Source: Mactromeris polynyma (lineage: Eukaryota; Mollusca; Bivalvia; Venerida; Mactridae). From it: a DNA stretch of 64,000 bases. Under the pieces are notes generated by a model. That model did no database searches. It worked only from the letters and a program-made list of their open reading frames with translations, and was not told where the DNA came from. Where the stretch lies: the NCBI GenBank assembly GCA_032209605.1, contig JASFXZ010000072.1:744001-808000 (forward strand). Reading direction: 5' to 3'. Of the stretch, positions 33,601 to 45,600 are shown piece by piece (within the stretch, counting starts at the first letter, position 1; each line of letters starts with the position of its first letter). The translations under genes and the position numbers were made by a program.

Positions 33601-36600
33601 TGTCAGTCGTGTACTCCATGAAGCTGTAAACTTGTATATACAGGGAGCTGTTGTCAGCCGTGTACTCCATGAAGCTGTAAACTTGTATATACAGGGAGCT
33701 GTTGTCAGCCGTGTACTCCATGAAGCTGTAAACTTGTATATACAGGGAGCTGTTGTCAGCCGTGTACTCCATGAAGCTGTAAACTTGTATATACAGAGAG
33801 CTGTTGTCAGCCGTGTACTCCACGAAGCTGTAAACTTGTATATACAGGGAGCTGTTGTCAGCCGTGTACTCCACGAAGCTGTAAACTTGTATATACAGGG
33901 AGCTGTTGTCAGCCGTGTACTCCACGAAGCTGTAAACTTGTATATACAGGGAGCTGTTGTCAGCCGTGTACTCCATGAAGCTGTAAACTTGTATATACAG
34001 GGAGCTGTTGTCAGCCGTGTACTCCATGAAGCTGTAAACTTGTATATACAGGGAGCTGTTGTCAGCCGTGTACTCCATGAAGCAGTAAACTTGTATATAC
34101 AGAGAGCTGTTGTCAGCCGTGTACTCCATGAAGCTGTAAACTTGTATATACAGAGAGCTGTTGTCAGCCGTGTACTCCATGAAGCTGTAAACTTGTATAT
34201 ACAGGGAGCTGTTGTCAGCCGTGTACTCCATGAAGCTGTAAACTTGTATATACAGGGAGCTGTTGTCAGCCGTGTACTCCATGAAGCTGTAAACTTGTAT
34301 ATACAGGGAGCTGTTGTCAGCCGTGTACTCCATGAAGCTGTAAACTTGTATATACAGGGAGCTGTTGTCAGCCGTGTACTCCATGAAGCTGTAAACTTGT
34401 ATATACAGGGAGCTGTTGTCAGCCGTGTACTCCATGAAGCTGTAAACTTGTATATACAGAGAGCTGTTGTCAGCCGTGTACTCCATGAAGCTGTAAACTT
34501 GTATATACAGAGAGCTGTTGTCAGCCGTGTACTCCATGAAGCTGTAAACTTGTATATACAGAGAGCTGTTGTCAGCCGTGTACTCCATGAAGCTGTAAAC
34601 TTGTATATACAGAGAGCTGTTGTCAGCCGTGTACTCCATGAAGCTGTAAACTTGTATATACAGGGAGCTGTTGTCAGCCGTGTACTCCATGAAGCTGTAA
34701 ACTTGTATATACAGAGAGCTGTTGTCAGCCGTGTACTCCATGAAGCTGTAAACTTGTATATACAGGGAGCTGTTGTCAGCCGTGTACTCCATGAAGCTGT
34801 AAACTTGTATATACAGAGAGCTGTTGTCAGCCGTGTACTCCATGAAGCTGTAAACTTGTATATACAGAGAGCTGTTGTCAGCCGTGTACTCCATGAAGCT
34901 GTAAACTTGTATATACAGGGAGCTGTTGTCAGCCTTGTACTCCACGAAGCTGTAAACTTGTATATACAGAGAGCTGTTGTCAGCCTTGTACTCCACGAAG
35001 CTGTAAACTTGTATATACAGAGAGCTGTTGTCAGCCGTGTACTCCACGAAGCTGTAAACTTGTATATACAGAGAGCTGTTGTCAGCCTTGTACTCCACGA
35101 AGCTGTAAACTTGTATATACAGGGAGCTGGTATCAGCCTTGTACTCCACGAAGCTGTAAACTTGTATATACAGAATTCACATTTCTATTTTAGGGAAGCA
35201 TGTAAGTATATACAGGAACATCTTACTGCCAGTGTGGACGAGTTGGGCAAAGAGAGCATCATTAACGCAGCGAAGACCAGCATGTCTAGTAAACTTATTG
35301 GACCGTATCCTTTCATTGTTGTGGTTTTTCTCTGAAAATTGTTTGACCATAGATCTATGTAATAGAATAGAAGAGTATTTCAGTATTGCTATGAAATATC
35401 AACATTATATACTTCTCAACACTCGTAGACTTATTGCGTAATCTTTACTTGTAAATATGCAATTGTGTTTGTTTCATTTTGCATTAGGTCAAAAAAATAA
35501 TATCTGTGTTTAGGGTAACGGTAGGGGCAAAGTTTTTTTTTTATTTTTTTTTATTTTTTCAAAAACAATTAAAAATCGAAAAAAAATTCTCCAGGGTCGT
35601 AAAAAACTCTAGGGTCGGGATTTTTCGACAGGTAGGGTCGGGTTACCCTAAACACAGATATTTTTTTTTTAGGCCTTAAGGTGTGTTGAGAAAAAGAGAC
35701 AATCATTCTTTTGTGAATGTACTAATTAACAAAAACTTTAGTATAAAGAATGGGGTGAGTTGAATTTGTCGGAAGCGTTGTTGGTTAAATTAAGATTTTT
35801 TTAGGTAAATGGTCAAAAGCTGGGGGAAATGGATCGGAAAGTGTGTTTAAACAGTTAATTAACGAAGTACAAACTTCACAGATATTGCCGATATAATCAA
35901 GTATAGGACGTTAGTTTGTATGGAATCCCCTTTCAACTTGCTTTAAGATACTGTATATTGTGTTGTCTTGGAGTATATACACTGGGGTATAAAAATGTTG
36001 CTTAGATCTGAAAGCTTAAATGTTTATCATTTAAACCTGAAAGATATAAGCAAACATGGAGAAAAACAATTAGTTTGTAATGATTATGGATAAGTTTTGG
36101 TTTTTTAGGTGAATGGTCAAAAGCTGGGGGAAATGGCTTGGAAAGTGTGTTTAAACAGTTAATTAACGAAGTACAAACTTCACAGATATTGTCGATATAA
36201 TCGAGTTTAGGACGTTAGTTGGTATGGAATCCCCTTTCAACTTGCTTTAAGATATATTGTGTTGTCTTATAGTATATACACTGGGGTATAAAAATGTTGC
36301 TTAGATCTGAAAGCTTAAATGTTTATCTATTAAACATGAAAGATACAAGCCAACATGGAGAAAACAGTAAGTTTGTAATGATGAGCCGAATACATTTATG
36401 CATATAGCATTTAAGAAATGGGCAAATTTCCTTTCAAAATTAAAATATTGTTAATTGCAGATGACCTAAACTAAATTGATGTATCAATGGGGCATCAAAT
36501 TTTCTGTAATAAAAATTATTTACATTATCACAGAATATATATAAAACTTGCAGAGATTTTTACTGTCCGTTTACAGCACAATTTCATTTTGAGCAGAATG

Positions 36601-39600
36601 ACGTGCACATTTCTCTGAGAAAAAGTAACACTTCAAGTGGTTTTGTTTGCTTTTTCACAAATTTTTTAACTTGTGTTGTTGTAAAACACAATAATATTAA
36701 CTGTGCAACAAAATCATGGTAACTTTTGGTCTCCTAATAACTTTCATTTGTTTTCAATATTTTTTCACTGAAATTTATATTGCCTCCCTTTATGCAAAAT
36801 TTCTGGTTTTTGTTGAAAAATGTGTCGAAGCAATTTCGTATAGGATTTTTTGTTTTCTGCTTTCCATTGGTTTATAGAGATTTATCAGTGAAATTAAAAT
36901 GGTATTTTCACTGTTTCGAAATCGGGAGTTGCTAGCCCCGAGCTTTGGGCATGTGGGTTTCCGTGATGACTGCATGATTTTCCCTGGTAAGATAATAGAA
37001 GCAAGGGGTTCCTCACTGTTATGAGAACATTACCCATATTTTGAGTGCCGTCTATGCCCAAAATGTTTTTTGGGAAATTCAACATTCAATTTTTGGAAAT
37101 AAATCTTGGGACTTGTTGGCACTAGGAATATAGCAGAGTAACAGCTGTAGTTTTATTTACTGGACAAATACAACTTGGATGAAATATAATGTATATTGCA
37201 GTATTTTATGATAATTCTTGCATTTCTGGTTTTACTTCTTGTAAATGAGTATTATTTTCATAGTACAAAATTAATAGTATGTGAAGTATTTGTCATCTGT
37301 TGTTGTATGGAATCCCCTTTCAACTTGCTCGAAGGTTATTTTGTAGTCTTAGAGTATATACGCTGGGGTATATAAACATTGCTATCTTCTCATTGCTTTT
37401 GTGTTACATACTTAGGCAGAGGAAGCATAGCTAACATGGATATGTCGCTACGGTTACACCTATACAGTTGATTGCTGGCCTCCTGACAGAGGAAGCATAG
37501 CTAACATAGATATGTCGCTACGGTCACATCTGTACAGTTGGTTGCTGGCCTCCTGACAGAGGAAGCATAGCTAACATAGACATGTCGCTACGGTCACATC
37601 TGTACAGTTGGTTGCTGGCCTCCTGACAGAGGAAGCATAGCTAACATGGATATGTCGCTACGGTCACATCTGTACAGTTGGTTGCTGGCCTCCTGACAGA
37701 GGAAGCATAGCTAACATAGATATGTCGCTACGGTCACATCTGTACAGTTGGTTGCTGGCCTCCTGACAGAGGAAGCATAGCTAACATAGACATGTCGCTA
37801 CGGTCACATCTGTACAGTTGATTGCTGGCCTCCTGACAGAGGAAGCATAGCTAACATAGATATGTCGCTACGGTCACACCTATACAGTTGATTGCTGGCC
37901 TCCTGACAGAGGAAGCATAGCTAACATAGATATGTCCCTACGGTCACATCTGTACAGTTGGTTGCTGGCCTCTTGATGGAGGAAGCATAATGTTGCTACG
38001 GTTCCACCTATACAGTTGGTTGCTGGCCTCCTGACAGAGGAAGCATAGCTAACATAGATATGTCGCTAAAGTCACATCTGTACAGGTGGGAATGTAGGCA
38101 GTAAAATCTTTCGTTTGTTGAAGACTTTCCTGCAATTTTCCAATAATATGAAGGAGTGAAGCATTGTTGATGCGTAACTAGGGAGACAAACTAGCACTTG
38201 CAAATATATTTAATTTTGACCGGATGCTATTTAGTCAGTACTCCATACACTAGTCAGAATGCTTGTGATGTGTTTCCACAGTGTAAATTTCACCAAAGTA
38301 TACTCTAGATCATATAATAGAGATCTTTAAGAAATTAATATTGTGAACAAAGTGATTTTGGCAGTTCACAAACACTCCTTCAAGCAAAAGGTTTGGAATC
38401 GGTAATTTCTGATTTTTTTGACACAAAATATTATCCACTTACAGTATTGAAAGTTGAACATTTAGCATCCCAGATTTGGTATGAAGAGTCAAATGTAGGA
38501 AAATGTTAAGATTATTTATAAGTTATTTCCCTTAACTTGATGTAGTCAATCTGACTTTTTCTCCGCAATGGTTGTTGATGCTGCCTATGCTGTGAAAACG
38601 TCTGATGGTAAAGGTGGATATAGGTATCCTATCAAAGCTGTGAATATACTGAAAGCTCATGGACAGAGCTCTAGTGAAAGTGCATTGATCCACGGATATG
38701 CCCTTAATTGTACAGTAGCATCACAAGGTATGTTTATTTATTTTTTATTTATTCAAAATCAATTGTGACGCAAGTTATAACAACTTACAGCCCATCCGGT
38801 TTGCTCAGTCAGATTGCTCGACTGCTAATCTAGAGGTTGTGATTTCTAAATTGGTGTGTGCAGTTTTTCTTTGTTTTTTCTACAAAGGTAATGAATAAGA
38901 TATTTTACATCCAAAGTCATTTGTCCTCTGAACTCTGATTTATGTGTGGAAGTTATTTGTCGCTTGTGGAGGAGCAGGTTAGTACTTGGTCCCTACAATA
39001 GACGCATCTTAATTGTATCTTAAATATTTTCAGTTAAGTTCAAAACTTCAAATGGATGTAATTCCAAAACCACATTAAAACTGTTAGGCTGTTTCTGTTA
39101 TATTGCCCCTGGTTGGTAACCCAGGAGCACTGGTTGGGTCATTTTACTACTGTGCAGTACAAGAGTACTGTTGAGAAACAACAACAAAACTACATACAAA
39201 AAAAACAACAACATACAAGCAAAAAAACAACCTACAAGCAAAAAACAACATACAAGCAAAAAAAACAACATACAAGCAAAAAAACAACATACAAGCAAAA
39301 AAACAACATACAAGCAAAAAAACAACATGCACGCAAAAAAACAACATACAAACATAATGCATCTTCCTGACTGCTTACTTGGGTGCCAATTCTCTAGTCT
39401 AATTTTGGGATTGTGAAGGTCACGATGGAAGCCTGCTCCTTGCAGGATTTTAACTTGTGACCATGGGAACTCGTCCATGACATGCCTATATAAACAAAGT
39501 ATGTTTACTGTATTTTTGAGTTCAACTTCGAAAGAAAACTTACATGACTGATAAATGTATGCAATGCAGGGTATGTCTGAATGAGATATCCACCGGTTGT

Positions 39601-42600
39601 AACCCACGTCGCAGGAATGGTTTCTCACCAGATTGTGCTAATTTGTTTGATTGAGAGCCTACTGCACTGTCAACCATTTATGTAAGCACCATTGTGATGA
39701 AAGCAGTATGCTTATTTGAATCATTCCTCAGACTGCATTGTGGAATCAATAGCATGACCTTTGTAGAATTTGGACTCACAACTTGCTGTCGGAGTGACTG
39801 ACATCGTATCCCCATCATTTGTGTCTCATTCACCTGACTTAAAAATAGTTAAATGGATTCCACAGATTTTGAGCATTAAGAGGTGTAAGTGGAGTCTGTA
39901 TCTCAAAGTGGAGATGAAAGGCAAGGTCACTGGACTTAATCAGTTACAGGTGACATTCTGGTTTGAAAAATATATCTGTATAATTGTTTTAAATTTCAGC
40001 TTCACCGAAGAAAATCATGGGAGCCAAAATAGCTTGCTTAGACTTCAGTTTACAGAAAGCAAAAATGAAGATGGGTGTGCAAGTTTTAATAGAAGATCCT
40101 GATCAATTAGAGAAAGTTAGACAAAGGTGAGACTTCAATCTAGTACAGAAAATGTATCTTGCCTCCTTGCAAAATGTTAACTACTCTGGTCTTAATATTG
40201 TATAAATAATTAAGTTCTGTCAAAAAACTTGGTCACCAGGAGGCATTGCCTTGTTGCCTTTATGTATATAGTAGAAACTATTAACGATTAATATCTTAAT
40301 AGGCAACAGTGGTACCAATCCATGAATTAGACAAATGAGTGGAGAGGTTGCAATGTGAGAAATCCACCTTAAAAATCATGGAAAACCATCACAGCAATCA
40401 AAAAAAGTTAGGAAGCATGTAAATACGAATTCCGCAACTCAAAGACGCTGTAAGAGCATCTTCTATCGACCTGAACTGGCAGTCATGTAGGTCATTCACT
40501 TGAATGTCTGACGCTCTGTTTCAGCTGTTTTTATGGCCGTTATTCAGCTATATTCTAAATGCCAAAAAGTATTTATTTTCCCAATTTGAATGTAATAATT
40601 CCCAAGAAATCTGAAGAAAATGATTTGGTTCAATTTAGGCAGTTTATACAAATAGCAATTCTTGAATAATTAATCGTCTACATTCTTTACTTCTATTCTT
40701 AAATTGTGCTGTAATTTCTAGGCTTTAACACCAATTTTTAAGTTAAATGCGCAAAAAATCCCATGGCATGAATTATCTTCCCAAAATAAACCCTGGCAAT
40801 GAATGTGTCCACAAAGACAAAATGCGGCTCTTTAAATCATTTGACTTGACAATGTCATTTGCCAAGGAAAGTTGTCGTTCAGGTCGTTCAGGCGACACAT
40901 GCAGGTTTGTAACAGTGGGTGTGGTAAAATTTTTGAAAGTTTTTAATATATATTAGTATTTTGTAATAGTTTGTAAATGTCAGATATCTTCGTCAGAAAT
41001 ACACATAATTATATCAATAAGCATGCCAAGTAGTATGACTGAGTGTAACACATTGTCATCGTGACTTGCTAGAGCTACGCTGTTTTCAACTCATGTTTTG
41101 AAGTTTCAGGAAATTGTTTAAGAAAGGTTATGCAGTATTATATTTGAGTACAGCAGTAAGAAGGCATTTAAATGAAATTTTCTAAAAACAATTACCCAGC
41201 ATATATTGACAAAATAAGACTTTAAGCATAATCAAAATGTATAATCAGCCATGTGTGTACCAGTGTCACATGCAATGGCTTTCATGTGTGTACCTCCAAT
41301 GTCACAGGCAACGGCTTTCCACATTTGGTACTTAAGTGACATCTCTTGTTAATGTGTCTGTGTTAAAAAGTTCATTTACTTCAAAGTTAATATTGTTCAA
41401 TATTGTTTACCTCACCCTATTAACACCCGTGTTGCTAGTTCATACAGTCGCCAAGTGTTGTAAAATTGAACTCCAAACGTAATGTCAAATTGAATTAGAG
41501 AAGCTATTTTGATTTATGATTGGAAAATAATTTAAATGTTTTAGTGTTTACTACATGTATACACACACACACACTGATATACTTTGCAGTTCTGACTTGC
41601 ATGTTCACTAAAGATCAGATTCATATCATACTTAAGTAAACTTTTAGAATCATTTTATCTATGATTTAAATTTATTAAGCTCTTAGCTCCAAATCACTCA
41701 TTGAAAAATATGTTCAAAATAAGATCATTGCTGTAGTATTAGTAGCGACATTGAGTCAAGATCTTAATTATCGATTGTTGCAAACATGAAACTGTCAGTG
41801 GCGATTCTACTTGATACATGTTTCATCAGGACAGTTGACCATGTGTTTATATTGTCATATTTATTTCAGGGAGTCTGATATAACTAAGGAGAGGATTCAG
41901 AAGATCTTGGCTGCTGGTGCAAATGTAATTCTTACAACAGGTGGTATCGATGATTTGTGTCTCAAATATTTTGTTGAGGCCGGAGCAATGGCTGTCAGGA
42001 GATGTAAGAAGGTGGACTTGAAGAGAATCGCCAAGGCAACGGGAGGTTTGTACTATGTTGTTATTATTATTTCTAATTAATTTGATCAAAATCAGGATCA
42101 TTGAGCTTCTGGACAGAATGCGCTGCACTAGTGCTTGTTAACATTTACTGCTATTCTATGTTTACATCTGTGCTAACAGATTTCAGAAGAAGTGGTTCCT
42201 AGGAATTGATTTGATTGTATGTTATATCTCACAGGACTGGCAGACCATTTTCGTTAAATCCAATATAAACCTACATACTTACTGTTTATTTCCTGTTTCC
42301 AGCTGTACTGGTTGCTACCATGGCTAATCTTGCCAACATAAACCTACATACTTACTGTATATTTCCTGTTTCCAGCTGTACTGGTTGCTACCATGGCTAA
42401 TCTTGCCAACATAAACCTACATATTTACTGTATATTTCCTGTTTCCAGCTGTACTGGTTGCTACCATGGCTAATCTTGCCAACATAAACCTACATATTTA
42501 CTGTATATTTCCTGTTTCCAGCTGTACTGGTTGCTACCATGGCTAATCTTGCCAACATAAACCTACATACTTACTGTATATTTCCTGTTTCCAGCTGTAC

Positions 42601-45600
42601 TGGTTGCTACCATGGCTAATCTTGCCAACAGAAACCTACATACTTACTGTATATTTCCTGTTTCCAGCTGTACTGGTTGTAGTAGCTACCATGGCTAATC
42701 TTGCCAACATAACCTACATACTTACTGTTTATTTCCTGTTTCCAGCTGTACTGGTTGCTACCATGGCTAATCTTGCCAACATAAACCTACATACTAACTG
42801 TATATTTCCTGTTTCCAGCTGTACTGGTTGCTACCATGGCTAATCTTGCCAACATAAACCTACATACTAACTGTATATTTCCTGTTTCCAGCTGTACTGG
42901 TTGCTACCATGGCTAATCTTGCCAACATAAACCTACATACTAACTGTATATTTCCTGTTTCCAGCTGTACTGGTTGCTACCATGGCTAATCTTGCCAACA
43001 TAAACCTACATACTTACTGTATATTTCCTGTTTCCAGCTGTACTGGTTGCTACCATGGCTAATCTTGCCAACATAAACCTACATACTTACTGTATATTTC
43101 CTGTTTCCAGCTGTACTGGTTGCTACCATGGCTAATCTTGAGGCAGAGGAAACATTTGAACCACATTATCTCGGACAAGCTGAAGAAGTTGTGCAAGATA
43201 GAATCTGTGATGATGAGCTTATACTTATCAAAGGGTATGTCTAGTTGTACAGAAATCTCAGTAGTCCTACCTTAGTACAGTCCAATCTCTGCCATTTCAC
43301 TGCTTTACATAATCCAATCAAAGTTTGACAGGAATTGCATGTATATTCAAATGTCACCGTCATATTTCAGTAATTTTTTGGGGGTTAATTTTACTGCTAA
43401 ATATAGACTGTTTCCCCTTACCAAAAAGTGTCCATTTTCCCAATAAATCATCATTTTTTCCCAATTCTTTGTTCAATTTCCCTACTTTGACTGAATTTTT
43501 ATTCTTTAGTCAGGTTTTTGTGTATTTTACCTTTTATAAAAGACCATTGCCTTGAATCTGCTCACCTCATATATATAACAGCTATATAGCTACAGCTGAA
43601 ATGTTATTTTCCCAAATTTGGGATTTATTGTGCCTATTTTCCCAATTGAATATGCACAGACGGTCAAATAGACTGTATTGCAATGTTGCTGTTTTAACTT
43701 ACCATTTGTTTGTGCATGCAACTAGTTTTCTCTTCTGTACTATGGTGATTGATTTAATATATGTATAGATTTATAACCCCTTCTATGGATATTGGTCTCT
43801 TAAATGTGTTGCCACCCAATACTTTGCTTGTCTATGTCTTATTGCTATGACAAGTTATACAATTGGGTGATATTAATTTGGAAACATTTCCATGTTGGCA
43901 ATCTACCTGTTTAGGTTTTGTCAATTTCCAGAATGTTTCACAGCTGATAGAATATCATGTGTTGTATTTTTAATTCATAAACAAATATTTGTAAATGTTC
44001 CAACTCAAAACAGGTGTTTTTTTTAAATGTGTAGGAATTATTGAATCGGTAATATCGACATTCCGGTTGAGTCTACATATTTGTGAAGTCCCCATTTCTG
44101 TGGCTATATATTGTATAAGGAAAATGATTTGTATGTCGTTATTTCTATGATGATAATTTCGGCTTTGTCGATGTGATTTTTCTGGCGTAAACAGTTTTTT
44201 TACACAGTAATGTACTTGACTGTGTCAACATCCTCGCGACGTGATTGAAACTGGAAAGGTGTCAATTGACTGTGAAGACATTAACAATTTTATCTTTTGT
44301 TTGTGTCACAATTAATTTGTTCACAGGTTGTAAAACTGATTTATAGATGTAACATCATAGTTTTCAATCTAATTGTCAAGTGTCACAGCGAATATTTACC
44401 AATTGCAGGAAAACTAATAAATTCAGCCACTCGCCGTATATGATTGAATATTGTTGAAACAAGGGCATAAAACCCGAATCAGTTCTTAAATATAGCAGCT
44501 CTGTATTGTAAGAGTAACACCAGGACTGGTTGATTTGGTGTCGGGTAATATGACTGGGTGTGGTATACAGTCACGTGGCTATGGCGAGGTATCACATTGT
44601 GGCAGTACTATATCTCTTACCAGAATACACAGTCTCCATAACTGCATCATTGTCAGTGGGAGTAATTCCTAAATCAATTAAATTAATAGTCCCTCAGCTG
44701 TTTGAATCAGGCTTAGCATTTAAACTAGTGATCTTACAACGTAATTATATCATATTTTACATCTATTTCAGACCAAAAGCCAGGTCTGCTGCCAGTATTA
44801 TTCTGCGAGGAGCTAATGATTTCTACTGTGATGAGATGGAACGATCTGTTCATGATGCTCTCTGTGTGGTGCGACGTGTTCTTGAATCCAAGACAGTCGT
44901 ACCTGGGGGTGGAGCTGTAGAGGCTGCATTGTCGATTTATTTGGAGAATTACGCCACTTCATTGGTATCTATCAATTATATGCAGTTTATTTCAGAGTTG
45001 GCTAGAATATTCAACATTGACAATAAAAAATATTCACAAAAAGTCCCAACTCTTTGCTCGCTGTCATATTCCCTTGCCAAATATTTCCAGATGGTAAACA
45101 AATTATGAGATTCGAATATGCGACTTGAAATGTTTTGTGAGTGGAAATGTTTGCGAATCACTGAAAGAATATTATTATAGTAGAGTAAAGATACATAATA
45201 TACTTGTGAACAAGGAGATTAAAGCTGGCAGATAATTGTAATTTCCCTGAATTAGCAAATATTTCCATGTCATAAAGTTCACCACTTTTACAGTATTTCA
45301 TATTTAACATTTACAGGGTTCCAGAGAACAATTGGCAATCGCAGAGTTTGCCAGATCACTTTTGGTCATACCAAAGCAGTTAGCTGTAAATGCTGCCCAG
45401 GATTCTACAGACCTTGTAGCCAAGCTGAGAGCTTATCATAATATGTCTCAAGTTAAACAAGATCAAAGGGATCTACGATGGTGAGTGATTTCTTAAGATT
45501 TGTTTGGGAATAACTTCAGACAAGCATTGCATCGCTGTTTATGAAGGTATACCATTATTTGGTGTACATTGTGGCACAGATCTTGAAGACATATCTAGAG

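Larger units (their letters stand above)
30156..35193 (+). other. TCP1 intron 3 (5 kb)
   Basis: Mostly the 51-bp minisatellite at 31246-35171. It also has a small pogo-like MITE at 30956-31041 and a triplicated ATGGCTGGTACTAGGCTCTA (about 30757-30835, period about 31). The intron would be near 1.1 kb without the array. Confidence 0.7.
35305..38545 (+). other. TCP1 intron 4
   Basis: Holds a short MITE (35493-35668), a tandem duplication of about 305 bp (35803-36340), three copies of repeat family A and a 70-bp minisatellite (37418-38087). No exon is missing; phase and homology are continuous from exon 4 to exon 5. Confidence 0.65.

Noticed and set aside
31220..35335. Open frames of over 1,300 codons on both strands
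   Set aside because: They are the 51-bp tandem unit read repeatedly; 51 is a multiple of three and the unit lacks stops in those frames. The region is intron 3 of TCP1 and has no start, homology or splice support as a separate gene.
39098..39628. 176-codon minus-strand Cys/Phe-rich frame
   Set aside because: Mostly the complement of the A-rich SINE-tail repeat; no homology or gene structure.
42604..42843. 79-codon plus-strand frame
   Set aside because: Lies within the 73-bp acceptor array; it stays open only because of the one 78-bp unit.
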